64,000 nt of DNA. Source: DAOUAE01 sp034433795 (lineage in GTDB: Bacteria; Chloroflexota; UBA6077; FW602-bin22; DAOUAE01). Location: the NCBI GenBank assembly GCA_034433795.1, contig DAOUAE010000087.1, forward strand, positions 10,174-74,173, read 5' to 3'. Position numbers and translations under genes: made by a program. Positions 33,007 through 41,821 of the stretch are shown here, piece by piece (positions within the stretch are counted from its first letter, which is position 1; each line of letters opens with the position of its first letter). Below the pieces are notes generated by a model. It was not told the origin of the DNA. It saw nothing but the letters and a program-made list of their open reading frames with translations, and ran no database searches.

Positions 33007-34572
33007 TCAGAGGCCGGCCAGCGCCTGCGCGCGCAGGTGGGCCAGGGCCGTGGCCGGCTGGATGGCGGTGTAGACGGCGAAATGGGCGACGGTCTCGCGC
33101 CGGGCCGCGGCCCCGCTGGCGGCCAGCAGCGCCCGAAACCGCTCCTCGGTCGGGCTGCCGGCGACGAAAACGAAGGCCGGGTCGGGCGCCCGGGCCACGG
33201 CCGCCACGTACGGCGGATACCGGTTGAAGCCGCCGGCGACGACCGCCGGCACGATGGCCTCGTCGCTCTCCAGCGCCAGGGGATAGGCCAGCCAGTAGTC
33301 GGTGTAGACGAAGCGGTACCCGTGCGCCAGCAGAAACGTCCGCAGGAGGCGGCGGCTGGCGGCGTCGGTCGGGCCCAGGTGGTCGGGCAGGTTCAGGCGC
33401 GGGTCGGCGGTCAGCAGACTCCAGAGGTTGATCCCGAGGACCAGGGCGACCAGCAGCCCCCCCAGCGCCGGCCAGCGCCGGCCCAGCCGCCAGACCAGGG
33501 CCGCCCCCAGGGGAACGGTGGCGTAGAGGGGCAGGAGGTAGCGGGGCTCGATGGTGAGGTCGCCGAAGCGGGTGGCGCTGGCGAGCAGGAGAAGCCCACC
33601 CCCCAGCAGCAGCCCCTGGGCGGCCAGGAGATCGCCGGCCGTCCCCCGTCCGGTGAGGGCCGCCCGCAGGCTCCGCCCGAAGGCGCCGGCCACCCCCAGG
33701 GCGACCAGCCCCAGGCCCAGGGCCACGCCCGGCCAGCGGGCCGGGCGGGTGGCGAAATCGGCGGCGAAGAGTCCCGGCGAACTCGACCCCTGGGCCAGGC
33801 CGGCGAGGACCGGGAGCCCGTAGCGGACCTGCCGGCGCAGCCCCTCCAGGACCGCCTCGGCCCGGAGACTCCCCCCGGCCACCGCCTGCCAGGTGGCCAG
33901 GGGATGGGCGATATTGTAGAGGAGGAGGGGGGCCGCGCCGACCAGCCCGCCGGCCAGCAGGGCGAGGAGGGCCGGCCCGGTGCGGCCCCGGCGCAGCAGC
34001 AGCAGTCCCAGGCCTGGCCCGAGGTAGACCACGGCCAGCGGGTGCGTCCAGAGGGCCAGCCCGGCCAGGAGCCCCAGGGCGAAGGCGCCGGGGAGCGGCC
34101 AGCGGTCGCGCCGGGCCAGAGCGAGCCCCAGGAGCAGCATTCCCTGGCCCAGGACCAGGAGTTCGATGTAGCCGCCGCGGGCCTTGAGGCTCCAGATGGC
34201 CAGGAAGGCCGGGGGAACGGCCAGGTAGAGGGCGGTGAGGAGGGCCGGCCCCTCGCCGAAGGCCCGGCGGGCCGTCAGGGCGGCCAGGACCAGAAAGCCG
34301 AGCGAGAGGCCCAGCGGCACCAGTTTGAGGACCAGTGGCGTGGCCCCGAAGAGGGCGAAGGCGGGAGCGGTGAGCAGGGCGCTGAGGCTTCCCAGGTAGT
34401 CCTGGCCCCAGTAGAAGACCGACCACTCGCCGGCCAGCAGATGGCGGGCCATCAGGCCGACGACCGCCTCATCGGCCTCGATCTCGCCGAAGGGACCGTG
34501 GAGCAGGGCCAGCCGCAGGGCGGTGGCCAGCCCGAGCAGCAGGGCCAGTCCGGGCCAGAACGGCGCCCGCAC
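33007..34572 (-). CDS. GT39-family (PMT-like) membrane glycosyltransferase
   Basis: A 521-residue protein with about ten membrane spans. The first outer loop holds the acidic catalytic motif of GT-C enzymes, GEIEADEAVVGLMARHLLAG, and YLGSLSALLTAP follows as in ArnT/PMT_2 proteins. It likely transfers a sugar from a polyprenyl phosphate outside the membrane. The start is GTG 34572. It lies 16 bases after the decarboxylase and is probably on the polyamine transcript; why a glycosyltransferase travels with polyamine genes is unclear. Confidence 0.82.
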   Translation of the reverse strand: MRAPFWPGLALLLGLATALRLALLHGPFGEIEADEAVVGLMARHLLAGEWSVFYWGQDYLGSLSALLTAPAFALFGATPLVLKLVPLGLSLGFLVLAALTARRAFGEGPALLTALYLAVPPAFLAIWSLKARGGYIELLVLGQGMLLLGLALARRDRWPLPGAFALGLLAGLALWTHPLAVVYLGPGLGLLLLRRGRTGPALLALLAGGLVGAAPLLLYNIAHPLATWQAVAGGSLRAEAVLEGLRRQVRYGLPVLAGLAQGSSSPGLFAADFATRPARWPGVALGLGLVALGVAGAFGRSLRAALTGRGTAGDLLAAQGLLLGGGLLLLASATRFGDLTIEPRYLLPLYATVPLGAALVWRLGRRWPALGGLLVALVLGINLWSLLTADPRLNLPDHLGPTDAASRRLLRTFLLAHGYRFVYTDYWLAYPLALESDEAIVPAVVAGGFNRYPPYVAAVARAPDPAFVFVAGSPTEERFRALLAASGAAARRETVAHFAVYTAIQPATALAHLRAQALAGL

Positions 34573-34588
34573 CGGCGGTCCCCGCTCC

Positions 34589-35740
34589 TCAGCGGGCGGC
34601 CGGGGCGACCGGCACCGGCGCCGGGGTGGTCAGCAGTTCGTCCAGGAAGAAGACGGCGGGAGGCGGGAAGCCGTTGAACGAGGAGGCGTAGGAGAGGGTG
34701 TAGGCCCCGGCGTTCAGGACGTAGAGGCGGTCGCCGACCTCCAGTTCCGGCAGGGCCACGTCGTTGAAGAGCACATCCACGCTGTCGCAGCTGGGGCCGG
34801 CGACGGTCCAGCGCCGGACCGGGCCGGTCCGCTCGGTCCAGAGTTCGTAGCCGAAGCCCTGGATCGTCTCCATCAGGGCGTTGAAGACGCCGGCGTCCAG
34901 GTAGAGCCAGTGCTCGTCGCCGCGGACCGCCTTGCCGATGACGCTGGCCACCAGGATGGCCGCGTCTCCCACCAGCGCCCGGCCCGGTTCGATGATCAGG
35001 GTGATGTCCGGCGGGAAGAGGGCGCGGATCAGGGCGGTGACGCGCTGGCCGATCTCGACCAGGGCCGGGATGGGTTTGAGATGGCGGACCGGCAGGCCCC
35101 CGCCCAGGTTCAGGAGAGAGAGACGCAGGCCCCGGCTGGCGGCCGCCTGCCAGACCTCGGCGCAGAGGCGGAGGGCGTTCTCCCAGTTGGCCGGGTTGAG
35201 GCACTGCGAGCCGACGTGGAAGGTCAGGCCGCAGGGCTCCAGCCCGCGCTCGGCCGCCAGGTCGAGCAGGGCCAGGGCGGTCTGGGCGTCCACCCCGTAC
35301 TTGCGCGAGAGGGGCCAGTCGCTGCCGGTGTTGTCCACCGCCAGCCGGACGTAGACCCGGCTGCCCGGCGCCCAGCGGGCCAGTTTGGCGATCTCGGTGG
35401 TCGAGTCGTAGGCGAAGGTCCGGACGCCGTGGGCGTAGGCCAGGGCGAGGAAATCCGGGGCTTTGACCGGGTTGCTGGAGATGATCCGGTCCGGCGTCAC
35501 CCCCAGGGCCAGGACGCCGGTCAGCTCCTGGACCGAGGAGACCTCAAAGCCGCACCCCTGGCGGGCCAGTTCCTGGAGCACGCGGGGGTGCGGGTTGGCC
35601 TTGACCGCGTAGAAGACGTGGACGTCGGCCAGACTGGCCCGGACCAGATGGTATTTGGCCCGCACGACCGTCGGGTCGATGATCAGGCAGGGTGTCGGAC
35701 AGGTCTGGGCGGCGGCCAGGACCTCCGGTGTGATCTGCAT
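34589..35740 (-). CDS. Type III PLP ornithine/lysine decarboxylase
   Basis: A 383-residue alanine-racemase-fold decarboxylase. The PLP Lys is in VHVFYAVKANPHPRVLQEL; HVGSQCLNPANW and LNLGGGLPVRH follow; the phosphate site is EPGRALVGDA; and the active-site Cys is in VAGPSCDSVDVLF. The CDS(V/C)D motif favours ornithine or lysine decarboxylase over diaminopimelate decarboxylase (which has CESGD). The product putrescine or cadaverine would feed the aminopropyltransferase encoded just upstream. ATG 35740 is behind GAGAGGGAG. The operon is aminopropyltransferase, decarboxylase, GT39. Confidence 0.9.
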   Translation of the reverse strand: MQITPEVLAAAQTCPTPCLIIDPTVVRAKYHLVRASLADVHVFYAVKANPHPRVLQELARQGCGFEVSSVQELTGVLALGVTPDRIISSNPVKAPDFLALAYAHGVRTFAYDSTTEIAKLARWAPGSRVYVRLAVDNTGSDWPLSRKYGVDAQTALALLDLAAERGLEPCGLTFHVGSQCLNPANWENALRLCAEVWQAAASRGLRLSLLNLGGGLPVRHLKPIPALVEIGQRVTALIRALFPPDITLIIEPGRALVGDAAILVASVIGKAVRGDEHWLYLDAGVFNALMETIQGFGYELWTERTGPVRRWTVAGPSCDSVDVLFNDVALPELEVGDRLYVLNAGAYTLSYASSFNGFPPPAVFFLDELLTTPAPVPVAPAAR

Positions 35741-35766
35741 CGTCTCCCTCTCGGCTCCCAGCCCGC

Positions 35767-36672
35767 CTAGGGCACGTAGAGGGGCTGGGCGTCGGTGATG
35801 ATGGGGCCCGGGGCGGCGATGGCCTCGCGCAGCGGCCGGGGCAGGGCGAAGAGCGTCTGGTGGGTCAGGCCGTCGTAGTAGCGCAGGCCCTGGAGCCCCC
35901 GCTGGCGCAGGCGCGCCTCGACCTCGGCCGGCGTCCAGGAGGCGGGGTCCTGCGTCCGGCTGGCCACCACGTAGCCCCACGATTCGCCGAACGAGGGCAC
36001 GTGGTTCCAGCATGAGGCCACATGGGGGAAGATCGTCTTGAGGGTCCGGTGGATGGCCGCGTGGCCTCCCAGCACGCCCAGGTCGACGCTCTCGGCCTGA
36101 ACGGCGATGGCCCCGTCGGGGGTCAGTTTGCTGGCTGCCAGCTCGTAGAACTCGCGGGTGAAGAGGAGGTAGGAGGGCCCCCCAGCCAGCGGGTCGGTCA
36201 CGTCGATGATGATGCAGTCGAAGGGCGCGCTCTCCTGGGCCAGGATCGCCCGGGCGTCGGCGTGGATGAGCCGCAGGCGGGGGTCGTCGAAGGAGCCCAC
36301 GTGCCAGGCCTGCAGGTACTGGCGGGCGGCCTGCACGACCTCGGCGTCGATGTCCACCATCACCACCTCGGTGACGGTCGGATGGCGCAGGACCTCGCGC
36401 AGGGTGGCTCCCTCGCCGCCGCCGGCGATGTAGACGCGGCGCGGCGCCGGCGGGATGAGCATGGCCGGGTGGACCAGCGCCTCGTGGTAGAGGAATTCAT
36501 CGAGGGCGGCCGACTGGATCTTGCCGTCGAGGAAGACCATGCGCCCGTAGCTCGGGCCGTCGTAGATCTCCAGCAGCTGGTAGGCGGTCCGCCGGACCAG
36601 CACGGTGGCCGTGATCTCGTAGCTGATCCGCTCGCCGGGACGCTTGGTGAACTCCTTCCACTGTGTGGTCAA
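35767..36672 (-). CDS. Polyamine aminopropyltransferase, ACL5/thermospermine-synthase-like
   Basis: A 301-residue spermidine-synthase-fold enzyme. Markers are RMVFLDGKIQSAALDEFLYH, EALVHPAMLIPP and YIAGGGEGATLREVLRH, with the acidic decarboxy-SAM residue in VVMVDIDAEVV and the catalytic Asp in CIIIDVTDPLAGGPSYLLFT. The DGKxQSAxxDE and HPAML pattern and GATxREVLRH are those of ACL5-type thermospermine/spermine synthases rather than SpeE (which has DGVVQ and GGxGG). It starts at TTG 36672 behind GGGGAGGGG. TACAAT on the minus strand (complement 36737-36742) is a likely -10. Confidence 0.88.
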   Translation of the reverse strand: MTTQWKEFTKRPGERISYEITATVLVRRTAYQLLEIYDGPSYGRMVFLDGKIQSAALDEFLYHEALVHPAMLIPPAPRRVYIAGGGEGATLREVLRHPTVTEVVMVDIDAEVVQAARQYLQAWHVGSFDDPRLRLIHADARAILAQESAPFDCIIIDVTDPLAGGPSYLLFTREFYELAASKLTPDGAIAVQAESVDLGVLGGHAAIHRTLKTIFPHVASCWNHVPSFGESWGYVVASRTQDPASWTPAEVEARLRQRGLQGLRYYDGLTHQTLFALPRPLREAIAAPGPIITDAQPLYVP

Positions 36673-36771
36673 CGAGCCCCTCCCCAGGACATCTCGGCGC
36701 CCGCCTGGCCCCCGGGCCAGCGGGGCAGACCCCTTTATTGTAGCATTTTTTGGCCCCGCTGTGCCGCCCGC

Positions 36772-38061
36772 TCAGCCCCGCGCGCCGGCCACGCTCTCAC
36801 GGGCCACCGGCGGTGGTGTCAGAGCCAGCGTCAGCGCGCCCACCACCATCACGCCGATGGCTGTCAGCCAGACCGACGTATAGCTGCCAGTTAGATCGCG
36901 CACGTAGCCGGCCAGCGGCGCGCCGGCGCCACCAAGGAGCAGCGTAATAGGAGTGACCGCGCCCCGAATGCTGCCCAGGTGCCGGCGGCCAAAGTACGCG
37001 GCCCAGAGATAGTTCTGCATCAGCATCAGGGCCCCGATCCCCAGTCCGAAGGTGATCATCGCCACAAACATCACCGGAGAGGTATCGGCCACAATGGTCA
37101 GCCCCGAGGCCAGCGCCAGGAGCAGGAAGCCGCCGGCCCCGACAAAGCGGGCCGGCAGGCGCTGCACCAGCAGCCCCAGACCGAACGTGCTCAGGCCGGC
37201 CGCCGCCGCGTCCAGCGCCGTGGCGTAGGAGACCAGCCGCGCCTCCAGCCCCCGGTCCAGAAAACTGGGGATCCGGTGAATGGCCACGCTGCTGACCGCC
37301 AGGCTTACCAGCCCGAAGGCCAGCACCAGCCGCCAGAACACGGTCGAGCGCAGGGCCTCGGCCCGGGTCCAGGAGCGCTCCTCCCGGCTCTCCCATCCAG
37401 CCCACCGACCGCCCGGCGCCGTCTCCCGAGGGGGAGCGCCGTCCGGCCGAAGTCCCAGATCCTCCGGCTGTCGGCGGACGAAGAGGAGCGCCAGGGGCAC
37501 AATGGGGCCGGCGCCGATGAGGGCCAGCAGCACCCAGGCCTGGCGCCAGCCGTAGGCGTCGATGAAGATCTGGGTCAGCGGGACGAAGATGAGGCCGCCG
37601 AGGGGGACACCCAGCGACATCCAGGCCAGCGCCCGACCGCGCTGACGCACGAACCATTTGGTCACCGGCACCGTTGTCACCAGCGCTCCGGGCCCGTTGA
37701 GCCCGACGATCCCCATTACGGTGAAGAGAACGATGATGTGCCAGCCCTCTGTCGCCCGGGCCAGGGCGATCAGGGCCCCGCCGGTCAGCAGCGCCGAGAA
37801 GGCCAGGAGCAGACGGGCCCCAAAGCGGTCGATAAGCCCCCCGACAACCGGAGCGGTCAGGGCGCTGGCCACCTGTCGGGCCGACTGGGCCCAGCCAAAG
37901 ACCGCCCGTCCAACCCCCAGTTCATCGTCCATCGGCTTGATAAAGAGACCAAAATTGAGGCCTCCCAGCGCCATGCTCAGGGTCCCACTCAGAGCCATCA
38001 CCGCGACGATCACCCAGCCATAGAAGAACTGTGGCCGTTCCAACCGCCGCGGAGCCTCCAC
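36772..38061 (-). CDS. MFS transporter, monocarboxylate/oxalate-formate antiporter type
   Basis: A 429-residue, 12-span major-facilitator protein. After a short basic start comes FFYGWVIVAVMALSGTLSMA, the usual first span of the MCT/OFA group; loop 2-3 has GLIDRFGARLLL (the DRxG motif), and the central loop (about 200-235) is Arg/Pro-rich. Substrates of this group are lactate, pyruvate, oxalate and similar acids. The gene starts at GTG 38061, on the same strand as the polyamine operon and about 100 bases upstream of it, but with its own start region. Confidence 0.83.
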   Translation of the reverse strand: MEAPRRLERPQFFYGWVIVAVMALSGTLSMALGGLNFGLFIKPMDDELGVGRAVFGWAQSARQVASALTAPVVGGLIDRFGARLLLAFSALLTGGALIALARATEGWHIIVLFTVMGIVGLNGPGALVTTVPVTKWFVRQRGRALAWMSLGVPLGGLIFVPLTQIFIDAYGWRQAWVLLALIGAGPIVPLALLFVRRQPEDLGLRPDGAPPRETAPGGRWAGWESREERSWTRAEALRSTVFWRLVLAFGLVSLAVSSVAIHRIPSFLDRGLEARLVSYATALDAAAAGLSTFGLGLLVQRLPARFVGAGGFLLLALASGLTIVADTSPVMFVAMITFGLGIGALMLMQNYLWAAYFGRRHLGSIRGAVTPITLLLGGAGAPLAGYVRDLTGSYTSVWLTAIGVMVVGALTLALTPPPVARESVAGARG

Positions 38062-38701
38062 CGCTCACCCCCTCCCCCAGGCCAGAGCGCCCGGCGCCTC
38101 TGATCGGACAGTCGCTCGGAAATGTACCGGCTCGTCGTCTCGCTGGCAACCCTCTTGCGCCCTGGCACGGTCGGCTCAGAGAGGACGCCTGGAGCCGGTT
38201 GCGGGAGGAGATCCGGCCGGATCGCCGCCCAAAGGCGCTCCGGTTCTGGCTGCCAGAGCCGGTCCCTGGCCTCCTTCGCCGAAAACCACCGGGGAAATCA
38301 CCCCCGCCGGGCCAACCGTTCTGTCTCTGGGGCGAACGGGAGGCTCCGCACAGGCGGCCCGGGCCGCTTCCCGCCGCGAGCGCCCCTCCGGTCGGACGTG
38401 TGGCGACGAGCGCCGGGCCGCGTCCGGTCGGTCGAAGGCGTGGACGGCGGCGGCGCGGCCCGGCGCGGTCCAGCCAGAGAGGGGCCCGGTCGACCACGGC
38501 CAGGATGAAGCGCCCGCCCGTCCACGTCCTGGTGCGCCAGTCCAACGCACGCCGGCCGGCCATCCGGCTGAGGCCGTGCCACGCCCTCGGCGGGCTCAGG
38601 AGGATCACCAGCCGTCAGTCGAGCGGCCGCGTCCATGGGGCAGCCCTGAGGCCCGCGCCCTGAACACGGCCACCGCGCGCCGCTCGCCCGTGATCGACCC
38701 C
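38062..38701. other. Gene-poor stretch, no supported feature
   Basis: About 640 bases with overlapping frames on both strands, all Arg/Pro/Gly-rich and without motifs. I see no transposase, tRNA or terminator. It marks the left edge of the accessory-looking region and may be decayed coding DNA. Confidence 0.4.
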
Positions 38702-38980
38702 TCAGTAGCCCATCGCCGGCGGCGTTTCCCCGGTCAGGCATGCGCGGGTGTTCATGATGTAGTCCATCAGCTCGCGCTGCGATTCGTCGGTTGTTGTGGA
38801 GGGATCGCGCAGGTGCAGATCGTGCAGCTGCATCGCCCTCTCGGCCCAGGGCCGAGCGCAGTCGAGTCTGGCCTGAGCCGCTCTGGCTGTCTGGTACTGA
38901 CTGAACGCGAAGATGCTGACCAGAACCAGCACCAGCAGCAGCACACCAGTGATCAGCGGCCACAGTCGCGCACGGTTCAC
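38702..38980 (-). CDS. Small membrane-anchored protein
   Basis: A 92-residue protein with an N-terminal span (LWPLITGVLLLVLVLVSIFA) and a soluble helical part facing outward with two Cys (LDCARPW, NTRACLTG) that could form a disulfide. GTG 38980 has AAAGGAGTG upstream. It follows the Lgt-like gene by 26 bases and probably shares its transcript. Unknown family. Confidence 0.55.
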   Translation of the reverse strand: MNRARLWPLITGVLLLVLVLVSIFAFSQYQTARAAQARLDCARPWAERAMQLHDLHLRDPSTTTDESQRELMDYIMNTRACLTGETPPAMGY

Positions 38981-39006
38981 GGCTCACTCCTTTCGGCGCG
39001 CGCCGT

Positions 39007-39786
39007 TCAGCGTCTCCGCACATTCGGTTCCACCCGGTGGTCCTGACACCGTGCCGGCGTGACAGGCCCCGCCGAGCGGCGCCAGAGCCACACCGCCGCA
39101 GCCATGGCCGCGACCGTGAGTGAGACCAGCTGGTCGACGGTCGGACAGCCCCCAAGGTTGATCCGGAAGAAATCCACGCCGGCCCGCAGGAGCGGATACC
39201 CGATCAGGAACGCCAGGCCAATCTCGCCCGGAAAACGTCGCCGCTCGCGCCAGAGGAGCAGCAGCCCGCAAAACCCCAGCGCCAGCACCGCCTCGTAGAG
39301 CTCGGCGGGATAGCGTGGCTGGGCGAAGCCGGGGAAGACCAGCCCGAGCGGCGGCGGCGCGACGGCCCCAAAGCAATCGCCGCGGACCAGGCAGCCAGCG
39401 CGCTGGAAAGCGACCCCGAGGGCGAGATACGGCGCGAAGAGGTCGGCCGTTCGACCGAGCGGCAGCCGCTGACGCCACGCACACCAGGCGGCCACGGCCA
39501 GGGTCCCGACGACCGCCCCGTAAAAAGAAAGGCCGGCGTCGATCCGGAGGAGATCGAGCGGGTAGCGCCGGTAGACCGGCCAGACCGGCAGGAGAGACGC
39601 CAGCCGCGCCCCGACCACGGCTCCCAGGCCCAGCCAGAAGGCCGCGTCGCCGACCCGCTCCGGCGCCAGCCCCTCGGCCGGCGCCCGCCGTTTGGCCAGC
39701 GCGGTCACCAGCCAGTAGGCGAGGAGCAGGATCACCAGATCCCTTCCCGCCACGAGCCGACCGATGACCGCCCAGAGGAGCTCCAT
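39007..39786 (-). CDS. Prolipoprotein diacylglyceryl transferase-like protein
   Basis: A 259-residue, seven-span protein of the Lgt family. Conserved points are GARLASLLPVW, GLSFYGAVVG and FQRAGCLVRGDCFG, the variant of the usual RxGNFxNGE loop found in the Chloroflexota/Actinobacteria Lgt-like group, and RYPAELYEAVLALG. Canonical Lgt adds a diacylglyceryl group to the lipobox Cys; the changed loop leaves the exact reaction uncertain. A GC hairpin (39806-39834) lies just upstream of its ribosome site. Confidence 0.78.
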   Translation of the reverse strand: MELLWAVIGRLVAGRDLVILLLAYWLVTALAKRRAPAEGLAPERVGDAAFWLGLGAVVGARLASLLPVWPVYRRYPLDLLRIDAGLSFYGAVVGTLAVAAWCAWRQRLPLGRTADLFAPYLALGVAFQRAGCLVRGDCFGAVAPPPLGLVFPGFAQPRYPAELYEAVLALGFCGLLLLWRERRRFPGEIGLAFLIGYPLLRAGVDFFRINLGGCPTVDQLVSLTVAAMAAAVWLWRRSAGPVTPARCQDHRVEPNVRRR

Positions 39787-40169
39787 CTACGCCGCTCCTG
39801 GGGCGGGCCCCCGCCCTCCGGGCGGGCGGGGGCCTGCCATACGGTAGCCAGCCCGGGCACCGGTTGCGTGGGATGGGCGCGTGGCGTCGTGGCGCTGGCA
39901 GTCATGGCCGCCACGTCGGCCCGGCCCTTGCGGCTGCTCAGCGGCGGAGCGCCCGACCACGGGGCAGGAGCACCACGCTGCCGGCCGCACCAGACCCGAT
40001 GACCGGCAGCCGCAGGCAGGCGGCTGCCCGACGATGCCCGGCGGCCCGGGCCGCCGGCCGTCCTGGGCGACGGTCCGCGCGGAGCCCGATGTGTCGGGCC
40101 GCCAGGGGCTCGCCAGGCCCACGCGTGTGACGCCGCCGCACGGCAGCGCCCACCGGCGCGCCGATGCGC
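39787..40169. other. Spacer between Lgt-like and TlpA genes
   Basis: About 380 bases with no supported gene. A minus-strand frame ends in LPVIGSGAAGSVVLLPRGRA, which looks protein-like, but lacks a start or a known family. The hairpin at 39806-39834 is the only clear structure. Confidence 0.4.
39806..39834 (-). promoter_or_regulatory. GC hairpin before the Lgt-like gene
   Basis: An 11-bp stem (39806-39816 with 39824-39834) and 7-base loop, just upstream of CAGGAGCG and ATG 39786. There is no T-run, so it is more likely an mRNA 5' structure than a terminator. Confidence 0.4.
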
Positions 40170-40742
40170 TCACCGCAGCAGCTCCTCGACGCGGGCCACC
40201 AACTGCTGCTCGGTCAAGGTTCCGACCCAGCGACCGGCGATCCGTCCGTCGCGATCGATGAAGACGGTTGTCGGCAGCGCTCCGACAGCGTAGGCCGTCG
40301 CGATCCCGTTGGTCACATCGCGGACGTTCGGGTACGTCACGCCGAACGCGTGGAGAAACGCGCGGGCCTCGGGCTCGGGGTCCTGGATATTGACGCCGAG
40401 GAACACGACGCCATGGTTCCGGTACGCCTGCCAGACGCGCTCCAGTTCGCGGGCCTCCGCCCGACAGGGCGGACACCAGGAGGCCCAGAAGTTGAGGACG
40501 ACCGGTTTGCCGCGAAAGGCGGCGAGCGCGATCTCGCTGCCAGAGAAACTGGGCGCGGCGAAGTCTGGCGCCGGCGGCCGCGCCTCTGCGGTCGCGGGGG
40601 CCAGGGCACCCCCGCGGGAGAGGGAGGCGAGCGCCACCAGGCCGAGAAACACCAGCGCCACGATCAGCGGGGAGCGCCACCAGGACCGCCTCCCCGCTGT
40701 CGGAGGACGGGGGTCAGCTCCCTGATCCTCACCACCGATCAT
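40170..40742 (-). CDS. TlpA/ResA-family membrane-anchored thioredoxin
   Basis: A 190-residue thioldisulfide oxidoreductase. An N-terminal span (SPLIVALVFLGLVALASL) anchors the thioredoxin domain outside the membrane. The active site is NFWASWCPPCRAEARELERV; the cis-Pro is in GALPTTVFIDRDGRI. ResA/TlpA proteins reduce cytochrome c or copper-protein thiols and are kept reduced by CcdA. The only CcdA-type gene in the window (44241-44865) is broken. ATG 40742 has CGGAGGTG. A BlaI-type operator lies on the same strand 430 bases upstream. Confidence 0.9.
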   Translation of the reverse strand: MIGGEDQGADPRPPTAGRRSWWRSPLIVALVFLGLVALASLSRGGALAPATAEARPPAPDFAAPSFSGSEIALAAFRGKPVVLNFWASWCPPCRAEARELERVWQAYRNHGVVFLGVNIQDPEPEARAFLHAFGVTYPNVRDVTNGIATAYAVGALPTTVFIDRDGRIAGRWVGTLTEQQLVARVEELLR

Positions 40743-41168
40743 GGAGACACCTCCGCGAACGTCCGGCGGCCGCGTCTATGCCCCGGGTCAGCCCCAGGGA
40801 CGGACGGGCCGCCTGGGGAAGAACGCGCCGGGAGGCCGGTCAGGCCGCAGACGATCGCCGCCCTGGTCCAGACCGCGCGGCGAGGTCGCCCCACCTCCTC
40901 GCGTCCCCTCTGGGTTCAGGCCGGCGAAGAGGCCGCCACGACCACGCTGCCCCCACCGGCCCGGCGCCTCCCCGTGCCCGCCAGAAGGCCGGCCGCTGCC
41001 TCCGACCGGCGTGGACCGACCGGTCGGACGGCTGTGGCGGCTGGCCCTGACCATCGACCCCGGCGGTTCCCCGCCGGCGCGCGGGCGGACCCGGCCGCAC
41101 CGAAGGCCCGGGTGCCGGCGGCGATGCCTGGCCATGCTCGTCTCCCGGTGCCGCCCGCCGGGGCCAAC

Positions 41169-41188
41169 CTACTACGCAATCATAGTAG
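41169..41188. promoter_or_regulatory. BlaI-type operator (copy 1)
   Basis: CTACTA (41169-41174), eight bases, TAGTAG (41183-41188). On the minus strand it reads CTACTATGATTGCGTAGTAG and covers the -10 of the leftward promoter. Thirteen or more positions match copy 2 at 46439-46458 beside the blaI gene, and the half-site is that of BlaI/MecI/CopY repressors. Confidence 0.7.
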
Positions 41189-41207
41189 AATGGGCGGGGT
41201 CTGTCAA
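41179..41207 (-). promoter_or_regulatory. Promoter under BlaI-type operator, reading toward tlpA
   Basis: TTGACA (complement of 41202-41207), 17 bases, TATGAT (complement of 41179-41184). The operator 41169-41188 sits on the -10 and start site. Confidence 0.7.
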
Positions 41208-41403
41208 TCCGGCTCCCTTCCCGTCCCACGGCTTTCCCGTTCTCGGGGGCGCCGTCCTCTTGCCGCTCAGGACGGCGTGGCGGACGTTTCCGACGTGCCG
41301 GCCGTGGAAGGCTCCGGTTGGGAGCGCCGGGACCGGCGGCTGGGGGGATGGCACTGCGCGAGGAAGGGGCCACGGAGTGTGTGGAGGATGAGATAGCTGC
41401 GGT

Positions 41404-41436
41404 GCGGTTGGTCCCGCTGGCCCGGCTGGCACGGGG
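41404..41436. repeat. 33-bp dispersed repeat, copy 1
   Basis: GTGCGG at the left, TCCCGCTGGCCCGG in the centre and GCACGG at the right match the stretch at 52174-52206 in 29 of 33 positions. Both copies are in non-coding DNA. Confidence 0.35.
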
Positions 41437-41443
41437 GACACCG

Positions 41444-41470
41444 GTGAGACAGTCCGGTGGACTGTCTCAC
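41444..41470. repeat. Large inverted repeat/hairpin
   Basis: GTGAGACAGTCC (41444-41455) and GGACTGTCTCAC (41459-41470) are perfect arms around GGT. Just outside, GACACCG and CGGTGTC extend the pairing with a three-base bulge, giving 19 paired bases. No T-run follows and no gene borders it, so it may be a protein site or the end of a lost element. Confidence 0.5.
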
Positions 41471-41821
41471 GGGCGGTGTCACGGCCGCGCCGCAGGCGCG
41501 ATGGGAGGCGCTGGCCCCCACCGGACCGTGGCACCCTGCTGCCCGCTGACAGGGTGCGTGCGGTGGGCGCCCCCGGGGCGGACCTGGCGGGCGCGCGTCC
41601 ACTGTCTGCGGCGGCGGCGGGAGAGCCCCCCACGGGGCTGGCTGGCGCTCAGCCTGCGGGGATGGTCAACCGGCCCATGGTCCTGGCCGCTGGCCTCTTC
41701 CGTCTCGGCCGAGATGCGCACGCCCCGCAACGGCCGGCCGGGGCGGCAGCCAAAGGGATGTCCCCGAGCCATGTCCACGCGCCTGATCGGTTCCCGCGCC
41801 GCCGGTTTTGCCGCCCAGCTG

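Larger units (their letters stand above)
40743..41821. other. Long gene-poor stretch with operator and large hairpin
   Basis: About 1080 bases. It holds the BlaI-type operator and promoter (41169-41207), a 12-bp-arm hairpin (41444-41470), and one copy of a 33-bp dispersed repeat (41404-41436). A minus-strand frame from ATG 41135 has a good ribosome site (GGGAGACGAGC) just after the promoter, but its product is Arg/Gly-rich and unrecognised, so the first gene of this transcript may be decayed. Confidence 0.4.

Noticed and set aside
39938..40153. Minus-strand frame ending LPVIGSGAAGSVVLLPRGRA
   Set aside because: Looks hydrophobic at the end but has no ribosome site or family and could be chance.
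40788..41135. Frame from ATG 41135 right after the BlaI-controlled promoter
   Set aside because: Good ribosome site, but the product is Arg/Gly/Pro-rich without structure in any frame; reported only as a note in the gene-poor stretch.
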